In this document: positions 1 to 5,047 of the stretch, one piece after another
Numbering within the stretch: the stretch's first letter is position 1
How the letters are laid out: each line of letters starts with the position of its first letter
Source of the DNA: Candidatus Methanoperedens sp.
Lineage (GTDB): Archaea > Halobacteriota > Methanosarcinia > Methanosarcinales > Methanoperedenaceae
NCBI GenBank assembly: GCA_027460605.1
Contig: JAPZAN010000180.1
Location: 1-5,764, forward strand
DNA length: 5,764 nucleotides
Direction of reading: 5' to 3'
Translations under genes and position numbers: made by a program
Notes under the pieces: generated by a model
The model's database searches: none
The model's input: the letters and a program-made list of their open reading frames with translations, nothing else
Told to the model about the DNA's origin: nothing

Positions 1-93
1 CAGTTCAACCGCCGACCCGCCTACTAATATTGGTTTTTTATTATCCGGAAAATGCGAACTTAGTTCTGCCAAAAAATCAAATTTTTTACTCAA
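1..93 (-). CDS. N-terminal fragment of a DUF6036-like nucleotidyltransferase-fold protein (partial, runs off left edge)
   Basis: The first 31 codons of a minus-strand gene are present, and the rest lies beyond base 1. Translation from TTG at 93-91 gives an amphipathic stretch (MSKKFDFLAELSSHF) followed by KPILVGGSAVEL at residues 20-31. A VGGSAVEL segment after a short helix is what I know from the N-terminus of DUF6036/AbiEii-like nucleotidyltransferase-fold proteins, where the GG(S) turn starts the nucleotide-binding part. The acidic residues that would confirm it are outside the window. The TTG shares two bases with the TGA stop of the upstream 65-residue gene (TTGA), a layout typical of translational coupling. 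No ATG or GTG start is available nearby in this frame. A GGGA lies just upstream as a weak ribosome site. The family call rests on one motif and the specific function is unknown. A toxin-antitoxin or abortive-infection role is possible only by analogy. Confidence 0.6.
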   Translation of the reverse strand, partial: MSKKFDFLAELSSHFPDNKKPILVGGSAVEL

Positions 94-287
94 TCTTCCC
101 AAGGAAGAACCTCCACTATTCGCTTTCCTTTGAAAATAATCCCTTCTTTAACAGCTTCCGCCGCTATTTCGCAAAAAATCTTTACTTTTTCTGAATCTCT
201 TGGCTTTCTGCGGATTAATCCGGCTGTTTTATCGATTCTCACACTTCTTCGAGTTATTGCTTTAACTTTTGCTTTCTGTTCTCTCAT
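90..287 (-). CDS. small basic protein of unknown function, coupled to the DUF6036-like gene
   Basis: This 65-residue ORF starts at ATG 287-285 and ends in TGA at 92-90. The protein has a very basic N-terminal half (residues 1-35 rich in Lys/Arg, with TRRSVRID and RRKPRD), then a predicted helix around IFCEIAAEAVKEG and a short C-terminal strand-like segment ending in LPWED. I do not recognise the family, and there is no signal peptide or membrane segment. Three things support it as a real gene: a good TATA box at 311-322 placed for a leader of only a few nucleotides, the TTGA overlap with the next gene, and a coherent, non-repetitive protein composition. A small basic protein upstream of a nucleotidyltransferase-fold gene recalls two-gene toxin-antitoxin modules, in which the first product would be a DNA-binding or partner protein. 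That role is inference. The antisense ORF over the same bases looks like a shadow. Confidence 0.65.
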   Translation of the reverse strand: MREQKAKVKAITRRSVRIDKTAGLIRRKPRDSEKVKIFCEIAAEAVKEGIIFKGKRIVEVLPWED

Positions 288-310
288 GCTCTGGCATAAT
301 ATGAGTTTAA

Positions 311-322
311 GATATATTTAAA
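311..322 (-). promoter_or_regulatory. archaeal TATA box for the 65-residue gene / DUF6036-like pair
   Basis: The minus strand reads TTTAAATATATC, close to the archaeal TATA consensus. Its centre is about 29-30 nt before the ATG at 287. Archaeal transcription usually starts about 25 nt past the box centre, so the predicted start falls near 291-292 and the mRNA would be almost leaderless. This agrees with the absence of a clear Shine-Dalgarno before that ATG. Confidence 0.6.
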
Positions 323-323
323 A

Positions 324-422
324 GGGACGTTCATCGGCGTCGTGCACGCCGTTATGCATAGACACGTATGCCTGCGGGCATACGTGGATGCGCCCTCCCG
401 ATGCGCAAATCGGGACGTTCAT
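324..422. repeat. three-hairpin palindromic element flanked by an 11-bp direct repeat
   Basis: The sequence GGGACGTTCAT occurs at 324-334 and again at 412-422, and the interval between is dense in inverted repeats. They are GGCGT/ACGCC at 336-340 and 346-350 (5-nt loop), CACGTATGCC/GGCATACGTG at 363-372 and 377-386 (perfect 10-bp stem, TGCG loop), and TCCCGAT/ATCGGGA at 396-402 and 409-415 (6-nt loop). The heptamer GATGCGC also repeats directly at 387-393 and 400-406. The right copy of the direct repeat contains the tgtA stop codon. Removing one copy plus the intervening 77 bp would leave tgtA ending 8 bp before the next gene's TATA-box run. This looks like a small inserted palindromic (REP- or MITE-like) element with a target-site duplication. 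It has no terminal inverted repeats, and the right repeat is partly inside the third stem, so a structured terminator is an alternative. Confidence 0.6.
363..386. repeat. perfect 10-bp hairpin (4-nt loop) between tgtA and the 65-residue gene
   Basis: CACGTATGCC (363-372) and GGCATACGTG (377-386) are exact reverse complements around the loop TGCG. It is the strongest hairpin I found in the window and the centre of the three-hairpin element. It lies 33 nt past the tgtA stop on the minus strand. No T-run follows in either direction, so a classical oligo-T terminator is not evident. It could act as an RNA processing or 3'-end stabilising structure for the tgtA transcript. Confidence 0.65.
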
Positions 423-1855
423 TTGCGATTTTTGATTTCCTTCATTAACGGATGCTCTGGTAAATCATCCAATACGAGCGTGAACTCGGAATCAGGATTT
501 AACTCCATCAACTCAAGCGTATTTTGAAGCGCGGCTGTCAATGATTCATAGTCAGGCTCGTCTGTTGTTTCGGCGTTGAAAGGATAAGTCTCCTTAAGTT
601 CCAGCGGATACGGACCGAACGGCGGTTTAAAATCAAGAACCCAATCAAAATCATCTTCATTACCAATCCTTTGCGTCCTGATAAGCACCCGGCCTTCAAG
701 CTTCAGGTTTTTAAGCTTTTTCCTGTGCCGAAGCACCTCGGGCCGTAGCGCCGATTCGGGACCGCTGTAAAAAAATGTGGAGTTTGAAACCGGCTGAAGG
801 TGCTCTATCCAATCAGAATAATGAAGCGCGCGTTTGAGCCCGTTTAACAACTGCGGATGCGCCCTGCACCGCTGCTCCACGAGTTCCCAGAGACTTCCTT
901 CTTTAATCGCCTGTTTGACTTCCCTAATTTCTTCAAAAGTCACATAGAGATTATGGCGCGCCAGCAATTCTTCGCGGTTTTCGCTATGTATCAATTCACT
1001 TGCATCATGCGATGTGCACACCGGGCAGGAACACGGAAGGTACTGCAGGTTTTCGACATGATAGGTACCCCGCACGGTCATATACCGCCCGTCCTTGGCA
1101 TACAGGGCATACGAGGCTGAATCGAACAAATCGCAGCCCAATGCGACTGCAAGAGAGAACATCATGGGATGCCCGGCACCGAAAAGATGCACCGGCGCTG
1201 CGGGTGAGAGACCTTTTTTTGATGCCATGATAACATCCACAAGGTCAGAATACCTGTATGATTCCATAAGTGGCACTACAGCCCCAAGCGGATAGACGTC
1301 AAAATCAAGCAGGCTTAGCTCATGCGCAGCCCGCTCGCGCAGGTCCGGATAGGTCGAACCTTGCACCGGCGCGGCTAACAGCATGTCCTTTTTTAACCCC
1401 AAAGCTTCTTTTGCTCTCTTATATGTGATTCCAAACTCTTCCTCGGCACGGGCGCGCTGGACATCGGGCGGAGTGGGTATGTCAAGTGGCACGCCGATGT
1501 CAGAGCCGATTTCCTGCTGGAATTGCACTATCTCAGCGTTATTTACTTCCACCTCGCCGTACACTGATAATTGATATGAGCCGGAGTCGGTCATTATAGG
1601 GCCGTCAAAACCAATCAGAGAATGCAGCCCCTCGCGGCGGGCGCGCTCCCTGAGTTCGGGCTTGCGGTAAATGATATAAGAATTTGTGATAATAATCTCT
1701 GCGCCGAATTTTCGAAGCTCTGCGGGCTTGATGGTCTGGATATTGGGATTGACCACAGGCATGATTGTGGGCGTTTCCACAATCCCGTGGCGTGTCTCAA
1801 GGCGCCCGATTCTGCCGGCGCAGGCTTTGTGGGTTATTTCGAAGATTGGGGGCAT
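419..1855 (-). CDS. tgtA: tRNA-guanine(15) transglycosylase (archaeosine biosynthesis)
   Basis: This 478-residue protein replaces guanine at position 15 in the D-loop of archaeal tRNAs with preQ0, the first tRNA-bound step toward archaeosine. It acts on tRNA in the cytoplasm. The catalytic TIM barrel spans roughly residues 5-340. MTDSGSYQ carries the acidic catalytic residue D90, and LFDSASYA carries the likely nucleophile D245. These match D95 and D249 of the Pyrococcus enzyme with nearly constant offset. Zinc ligands are C275, C277, C280 and probably H301. Residues from about 345 form the first C-terminal domain (RIGNEDDFDW, PPFGPYPLELKETYP). The protein ends there with no PUA domain, so it is about 100 residues shorter than the roughly 580-residue Pyrococcus form. 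Split forms are known in some archaea. The start is set by ATG 1855, with a GAGG at 1867-1870 inside the end of the upstream gene, 3 nt away. That gap implies cotranscription. Confidence 0.95.
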   Translation of the reverse strand: MPPIFEITHKACAGRIGRLETRHGIVETPTIMPVVNPNIQTIKPAELRKFGAEIIITNSYIIYRKPELRERARREGLHSLIGFDGPIMTDSGSYQLSVYGEVEVNNAEIVQFQQEIGSDIGVPLDIPTPPDVQRARAEEEFGITYKRAKEALGLKKDMLLAAPVQGSTYPDLRERAAHELSLLDFDVYPLGAVVPLMESYRYSDLVDVIMASKKGLSPAAPVHLFGAGHPMMFSLAVALGCDLFDSASYALYAKDGRYMTVRGTYHVENLQYLPCSCPVCTSHDASELIHSENREELLARHNLYVTFEEIREVKQAIKEGSLWELVEQRCRAHPQLLNGLKRALHYSDWIEHLQPVSNSTFFYSGPESALRPEVLRHRKKLKNLKLEGRVLIRTQRIGNEDDFDWVLDFKPPFGPYPLELKETYPFNAETTDEPDYESLTAALQNTLELMELNPDSEFTLVLDDLPEHPLMKEIKNRK

Positions 1856-1858
1856 GAC

Positions 1859-2641
1859 TTATAATTCCTCTGGAAAGTCAAAATGATCCCTAAATATCCT
1901 AAATATGTTACCAGCACCTAAGAAGTCGTCATGTTCCTCTTTTTCCTTCAAATCTTCATTTGCGACTTTGGCGAAATTTGTGTAATCGTTTAAGAAAGCA
2001 ATATACTTTAATCGAGCTTTATTGAAATATTCTTTATATTGTTTTGGAACTTTATCCTGACCAATATTTCTTATAGCATTTACGGGGTCTTTTATGTACA
2101 GCGTATCGTACATATCTAAAATACTTTCAAACTCCTTACCCAAAGCTACTAAACTATCCTTAGTTCCATCAAATTTATCAAACCGCCCAGTATAATATTG
2201 ATAACGTTCCTTGATGAAACTCATCCATACAACATTAATTTGTAAAAATGGATTTGGCGCAGGGGTAGTATTCTTGATATAATGCATTATCGATGGAATA
2301 TCGTCTGGAAGATTATTGGTAAAGTCACTAAACTGTAATACAAGTATCTTAAATTCTTTAAAGTGAACCTTTGCTAATTCATCGTGTTTTCTTTTTTCTA
2401 AGTAGCTCTTTGTAATTTGATAAATTGTAACGCCATAGAATCCTGAAATAAGTACTAACAGCATAATGATTAATAAAATTATTATTATAACATAATTAAA
2501 TAATTTTTGGGTGATTATTACAATCGTTAAAGTCGCTAGAGCTGCAAATGCTCCGATAGCTAATGAGGCATACTGGTGAGTTTTTGTGCGTTTTTCCTCA
2601 TTTTTGCGTTCTACTTCTTCAAATATATTAGTTCGTCGCAT
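1859..2641 (-). CDS. two-helix membrane protein of unknown function, AT-rich, upstream of tgtA
   Basis: This is a 260-residue protein I do not recognise. A charged N-terminus (residues 1-22, many Glu/Lys/Arg) is followed by two hydrophobic segments at about 23-45 and 49-76, separated by a very short turn. A mostly helical, charged soluble region then runs from about 80 to 260, rich in Lys, Tyr and Phe (for example RYQYYTGRFDKF). With both ends charged and a helical hairpin between, the N-terminus and the long C-terminal domain probably both face the cytoplasm. It ends in TAA 3 nt before the tgtA ATG, and its last codons contain the tgtA ribosome site. The start ATG has GAGG about 12 nt upstream (2653-2657). 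G+C is clearly lower than in tgtA (20 of 60 bases at 2041-2100 against 41 of 60 at 1441-1500), suggesting a different origin. A link to tRNA modification is not indicated. Confidence 0.75.
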   Translation of the reverse strand: MRRTNIFEEVERKNEEKRTKTHQYASLAIGAFAALATLTIVIITQKLFNYVIIIILLIIMLLVLISGFYGVTIYQITKSYLEKRKHDELAKVHFKEFKILVLQFSDFTNNLPDDIPSIMHYIKNTTPAPNPFLQINVVWMSFIKERYQYYTGRFDKFDGTKDSLVALGKEFESILDMYDTLYIKDPVNAIRNIGQDKVPKQYKEYFNKARLKYIAFLNDYTNFAKVANEDLKEKEEHDDFLGAGNIFRIFRDHFDFPEEL

Positions 2642-2665
2642 TAAAAGCTAATTCCTCACGCAATA

Positions 2666-2676
2666 CATATATAGCT
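2666..2676 (-). promoter_or_regulatory. candidate TATA box for the membrane protein-tgtA unit
   Basis: The minus strand reads AGCTATATATG here, with centre about 30 nt before the ATG at 2641. The match to an archaeal TATA box is fair. At normal spacing the transcript would start only a few nucleotides before the ATG, which would leave the GAGGA at 2653-2657 outside the mRNA. Either the Shine-Dalgarno-like match is fortuitous or the true box lies slightly further upstream. Confidence 0.4.
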
Positions 2677-2711
2677 ATTTAGAATGTAATTTGTGTGTGG
2701 AGTTTTTCATA

Positions 2712-2725
2712 AAATCTTAAGATTT
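2712..2725. promoter_or_regulatory. 14-bp perfect palindrome in the divergent spacer, possible operator
   Basis: AAATCTT (2712-2718) is followed directly by its reverse complement AAGATTT (2719-2725). It lies in the 145-bp spacer between the divergent membrane-protein and acyltransferase genes, upstream of both. A spacerless palindrome suits a dimeric regulator, but the region is AT-rich and chance occurrence is not excluded. No second copy was seen in the window. Confidence 0.3.
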
Positions 2726-2786
2726 CTAACTCTAATTACTTATTCAGCTTCATTGATGCAAAAATTTTTTATCTGTAAGCTCATCT

Positions 2787-3272
2787 ATGAGCATAATGCG
2801 TCATCTCCAAACATACAGCTCAAAAGGCGTCCACAACTCCCTCTGGTACTGGTCAGACATAGTATCTCCGCTCAAAGTCGCGTTCAATTACGTCTGCATG
2901 TCCATAGCCCGTATCTCGCCTTCCCTGCGGTTGAAGAACCTTCTTTATTCAGCTATGGGCATAAAGGTAGGCGAGCATGTTTCAGTGGGGCTTGAAGTGA
3001 ACATGGACGTGTTCTTCCCTGAACTCATTGAGATTGGGGAAAACAGCATCATTGGCTTTAATTCAACGATCCTGTGCCATGAATTCCTGGTCGGTGAGTA
3101 CAGGATAGGAAATGTAGTTATAGGAAAAAACGTAACAATCGGGGCAAATACCACCATACTTCCCGGGGTCACTATCGCAGACGGCAGCGTGGTTTCAGCC
3201 CATTCTCTTGTGAATGGCGATGTGTCCGGGTTTGTGGGCGGTGTGCCTGCCCGGCCGTTGAAAATGGAATAG
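2787..3272 (+). CDS. hexapeptide-repeat (left-handed beta-helix) O-acyltransferase
   Basis: This 161-residue protein is of the maltose/galactoside acetyltransferase type, transferring an acyl group (commonly acetyl from acetyl-CoA) to a sugar or similar hydroxyl or amine. After an N-terminal helical region (1-55, WYWSDIVSPLKVAFNYV), the beta-helix coils run from about 58 to 145 with repeats such as IKVGEHVSVG, IEIGENSIIG, VVIGKNVTIG and ANTTILPGVTI. H98 in ILCHEF is placed like the catalytic histidine of the family. The C-terminus GGVPARPLK is the usual family ending, where the loop contacts CoA. Substrate is unknown. It could modify surface glycans or lipids, since no signal or membrane segment is clear. 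Start ATG 2787 has no strong Shine-Dalgarno, and ATG 2796 (MRHLQTY) is an in-frame alternative. It leads a four-gene plus-strand cluster, and the next gene begins 4 nt after its stop. Confidence 0.9.
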   Translation: MSIMRHLQTYSSKGVHNSLWYWSDIVSPLKVAFNYVCMSIARISPSLRLKNLLYSAMGIKVGEHVSVGLEVNMDVFFPELIEIGENSIIGFNSTILCHEFLVGEYRIGNVVIGKNVTIGANTTILPGVTIADGSVVSAHSLVNGDVSGFVGGVPARPLKME

Positions 3273-3276
3273 AATC

Positions 3277-3873
3277 ATGACCGCAACATTGGATTTCTTC
3301 TTCTGGTTTAAAAAGGAACGGAGGGCCAGGTTCCTTGTTCTGCTTTCCTGCATCATCGGAACGCTTTTTGGTTTTTATTATTACCTGGGACAATTTGAAA
3401 TTACACCCGTCTATTTATGGTTTTTCGTGCCAGACAGCCCCTTTTTCACGTTTATGTATGTCCTGGTTTTGTTGTTTTATTCAACCGGTTTGCGCTCCGA
3501 TACATTTGATGCGTTCACTTTTATCGGCCTCGCTAAAGTGGGTATATGGACGCTCTTTGTTTTATTCCTGAATTATGATTATTATTTCTCTCCCCAAACT
3601 TGGGCTTTCCGCTTTGTTATCGTGTTACTGCACATTGGAATGATTCTTGTTGCAATGACCCTTTTAAAAGAGATGAAAAAGTTAAACCTCGGCCGGTACT
3701 TATTGATATTTGCCTTTTTCCTTGTCTCTGACTTTTTTGATTATGTCATAGGTACGCATCCCATTATCCCTGAGGGAAGCATCAAAATTGTTTCGTTGGT
3801 GACTATTGCCCTCTCGATAATAACATGTTCTTTAACATTTTATTATCTTGAAAAAAAATCCGAAGGAATTTAG
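3277..3873 (+). CDS. DUF1405 / YpjA-family integral membrane protein
   Basis: This 198-residue polytopic membrane protein is recognised as DUF1405 (the family of Bacillus YpjA) from the order of its conserved pieces. These are a first helix followed by GTLFGFYYYLGQF, then FVPDSPFFTFMYVLVLLF, then AFTFIGLAKVGIWTLF, then a helix with LLHIGMILVAMTLL, and DFFDYVIGTHPIIP near the last helices. About six hydrophobic segments are visible (roughly 18-38, 58-78, 84-110, 114-134, 142-158 and 167-190), with a charged KKERRAR start and KKSEGI tail. The biochemical function of the family is not known to me. Length is normal and the reading frame is intact. ATG 3277 is only 4 nt past the acyltransferase stop, preceded by a weak GGAA, so it is very likely cotranscribed and translated by coupling. 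Confidence 0.85.
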   Translation: MTATLDFFFWFKKERRARFLVLLSCIIGTLFGFYYYLGQFEITPVYLWFFVPDSPFFTFMYVLVLLFYSTGLRSDTFDAFTFIGLAKVGIWTLFVLFLNYDYYFSPQTWAFRFVIVLLHIGMILVAMTLLKEMKKLNLGRYLLIFAFFLVSDFFDYVIGTHPIIPEGSIKIVSLVTIALSIITCSLTFYYLEKKSEGI

Positions 3874-3894
3874 TACAAGAAGGTTAATCTTAGT

Positions 3895-4233
3895 ATGATG
3901 AAAGATACAATCATTTCATTATCACAGAAAAACAGGAATAATAAGTTCTTAAAAAACAAAATTGAAATTCACTGCAAATGCGGTTTTTCAGAAAGCATCA
4001 CTTACTACGATTTCCTGGCCGGGGGAGAATTCAATTTCGGACAGCCTATCCCCGTTTTAAGCCCGTTCATATCCGAATCCGTATATGATGAAACCATCAA
4101 TGTCACACCTCTTCAATTGGCAAAAAAATGCCCCTCATGTGGCGAGGAAATAATTGCGGTATTTCCTTTATCGCTTGAGAACCTCATCCCGATGTTGCAA
4201 TCACAGCCGCCCGACCCCCAGATGTACGGGTGA
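3895..4233 (+). CDS. small CxC/CxxC putative metal-binding protein of unknown function
   Basis: This 112-residue protein has four cysteines in two pairs, C27-x-C29 (IHCKCGFS) and C79-x2-C82 (KCPSCGEE). This is the pattern of a split zinc ribbon with about 50 residues between the knuckles. The intervening stretch is acidic and aromatic (DFLAGGEFNFGQPIP), and the C-terminus is Pro/Gln-rich. It has no signal peptide or membrane segment, so it is probably cytoplasmic. I do not recognise a named family, and a zinc-binding or iron-binding role is inferred from the cysteines alone. Two ATGs stand in tandem at 3895 and 3898. AAGGT at 3880-3884 may be the ribosome site. The gene begins 21 nt after the DUF1405 stop, and its own stop lies in the start region of the nitroreductase gene, which ties the two translationally. 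Confidence 0.8.
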   Translation: MMKDTIISLSQKNRNNKFLKNKIEIHCKCGFSESITYYDFLAGGEFNFGQPIPVLSPFISESVYDETINVTPLQLAKKCPSCGEEIIAVFPLSLENLIPMLQSQPPDPQMYG

Positions 4234-4234
4234 T
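4229..4234 (+). promoter_or_regulatory. ribosome binding site deciding the nitroreductase start
   Basis: GGTGAT matches the 3' part of the archaeal AGGAGGTGAT Shine-Dalgarno and ends 4 nt before the GTG at 4239. This favours GTG 4239 over GTG 4230, which overlaps the preceding stop as GTGA but has no ribosome site of its own. Confidence 0.5.
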
Positions 4235-4238
4235 AATC

Positions 4239-4757
4239 GTGGAAACCATTGAAGCGATCAAGACCCGCCGAAGCGTTCGTGGTTTCACTGAAAAGAACAT
4301 AAGCGATAGTACAATAGAGGAGATTTTGGAAGCCGGCAGATGGGCGCCTTCAGGATTAAATAACCAGGCGTGGCGGTTTATTATAGTACGTAATCCGGAT
4401 ATAAAAGTGAATTTATCAGTACTTACCGAATATGGGCCGACAATAAAAAATGCGCCTGTCCTCATCGTGGTTTTTCTTGATAAAGACCATATGTATCATT
4501 ACACCAAGGACGTCCAATCCATCGGAGCCTGCATCCAGAACATGCTGCTCGCGATTCATTCAATGGGGCTTGGCGGGGTATGGCTTGGTGAGATTTTGAA
4601 AAATAAAGAGAAGGTAAATGAAGTCCTTGGAGCGCCGGAGTCGCATGAATTAATGGCTGTGGTGGCTCTCGGTCATCCGGTAAATAAAACAAGGGTTTCT
4701 GAGAGGAAAAACCTCAATGAGCTTGTTTTCCGTGAAAGATTCGGTTCACGCTGGTAG
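4239..4757 (+). CDS. nitroreductase-family FMN-dependent oxidoreductase
   Basis: This protein has 172 residues from GTG 4239 (METIEAIKTRRSVRGF), or 175 from GTG 4230. Family members reduce nitro compounds, quinones, flavins or other electron acceptors using FMN and usually NAD(P)H, as dimers in the cytoplasm. FMN-binding signatures are present: RRSVR at 10-14, AGRWAPSGLNNQAWRF at 32-47, the IGACIQNMLLAIHSMGLGGVWLG block at 95-117, and ALGHP at 143-147. The length suits the short single-domain subgroup. I favour GTG 4239 because GGTGAT lies at ideal spacing and METIEAIKTRRSVR is the usual family N-terminus. The alternative GTG 4230 shares GTGA with the previous stop. The substrate cannot be read from the sequence. 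Being last in the cluster after a cysteine-pair protein leaves a redox partnership possible but unsupported. Confidence 0.92.
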   Translation: METIEAIKTRRSVRGFTEKNISDSTIEEILEAGRWAPSGLNNQAWRFIIVRNPDIKVNLSVLTEYGPTIKNAPVLIVVFLDKDHMYHYTKDVQSIGACIQNMLLAIHSMGLGGVWLGEILKNKEKVNEVLGAPESHELMAVVALGHPVNKTRVSERKNLNELVFRERFGSRW

Positions 4758-4776
4758 ATTTTTATCCGGGAAAATC
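4757..4776 (+). terminator. weak candidate terminator after the nitroreductase gene
   Basis: GATTTT at 4757-4762 and AAAATC at 4771-4776 form an inverted repeat overlapping the end of the stop codon, and a run of five T (4759-4763) is present. Archaeal transcription often ends at T-runs, so this is a plausible end for the four-gene transcript. The stem is AT-only at its core and may not be stable. Confidence 0.3.
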
Positions 4777-4800
4777 CTATGGTTATGATGATAATTAGAA

Positions 4801-4827
4801 TAATATATATAAGGATAAATATTATAT
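4801..4827 (+). promoter_or_regulatory. tandem TATA-like boxes upstream of the Cys/His microprotein gene
   Basis: Two archaeal TATA-like runs lie here, TAATATATATAA (4801-4812) and AATATTATAT (4818-4827), about 90 and 78 nt before the ATG at 4901. Normal spacing predicts starts near 4831 or 4847 and a leader of roughly 55-70 nt that includes the strong Shine-Dalgarno. The second box is flanked by direct AGGATA copies at 4812-4817 and 4828-4833, with an inverted copy (TATCCT) at 4841-4846. Confidence 0.45.
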
Positions 4828-4851
4828 AGGATAGGTTTCATATCCTCATTG

Positions 4852-4884
4852 TTAACGATTAATTCAAATAAATCATATCGTTAA
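4852..4884. repeat. 8-bp inverted repeat in the leader/promoter of the microprotein-wHTH pair
   Basis: TTAACGAT (4852-4859) and ATCGTTAA (4877-4884) are exact reverse complements separated by 17 nt, a centre-to-centre distance of 25 bp. The pair sits between the predicted transcription start and the Shine-Dalgarno at 4888. It could be an operator for the downstream winged-helix protein or a leader hairpin presenting the ribosome site. Confidence 0.45.
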
Positions 4885-4887
4885 ATC

Positions 4888-4894
4888 AAGGAGG
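4888..4894 (+). promoter_or_regulatory. strong Shine-Dalgarno for the 48-codon ORF
   Basis: AAGGAGG ends 6 nt before the ATG at 4901. It is the best ribosome site in the window and the main evidence that the short ORF is translated. Confidence 0.7.
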
Positions 4895-4900
4895 AATAAA

Positions 4901-5047
4901 ATGATAGTCTCCCCGTATTGCGAGAAACATGATATGGCGATAAGACTCCTGACGCATTCCCACTGTGAACGGAGGCTCGATGCACAATGCGAAAGCGGCC
5001 TATGCGAACATTTTGGCATGAGGTTTTATTCCAAGGATGGATTCTAA
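4901..5047 (+). CDS. 48-residue Cys/His-rich microprotein, putative metal-binding
   Basis: The ORF from ATG 4901 to TAA 5045-5047 encodes 48 residues with four cysteines and four histidines. They are C7-x2-H10, H19-x-H21-C22, C30, and C35-x-H37, arranged as in a compact zinc-binding fold. It opens MIVSPYCEKHDMAIRLLTHS and ends FGMRFYSKDGF. No family is recognised. Evidence that it is a gene is the AAGGAGG at 6-nt spacing, a TATA-containing promoter region, and the clustering of potential metal ligands. Its last 61 nt overlap, in another frame, the ORF of the winged-helix protein. The two may be cotranscribed partners (for example sensor and DNA-binding subunit). Alternatively, they may be halves of one protein joined by frameshifting or split by mutation. 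These relations are inference. Confidence 0.6.
   Translation: MIVSPYCEKHDMAIRLLTHSHCERRLDAQCESGLCEHFGMRFYSKDGF

Noticed and set aside
130..321. Plus-strand 63-codon ORF opposite the 65-residue gene
   Set aside because: It is antisense to a gene with a TATA box and coupled neighbour, and its product has no coherent features.
324..422. CRISPR array
   Set aside because: There are only two copies of an 11-bp repeat and a single spacer-length interval full of hairpins. No regular repeat-spacer series and no cas genes are present.
857..1864. Several plus-strand ORFs (857-1120, 1000-1230, 1095-1295, 1383-1574, 1622-1864, 1686-1886)
   Set aside because: They lie wholly or almost wholly antisense to the well-conserved tgtA gene, and their products show no recognisable protein pattern.
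2693..2995. Plus-strand 100-codon ORF overlapping the acyltransferase start
   Set aside because: It is out of frame with the acyltransferase, which has clear hexapeptide repeats, and its own product is not protein-like.
2945..3393. Minus-strand ORFs opposite the acyltransferase and DUF1405 genes
   Set aside because: They are shadows of strongly supported plus-strand coding sequence with no promoter or ribosome site.
4184..4692. Minus-strand ORFs (4184-4465, 4462-4692) opposite the nitroreductase gene
   Set aside because: They mirror the conserved FMN-binding segments of the nitroreductase and have no independent support.
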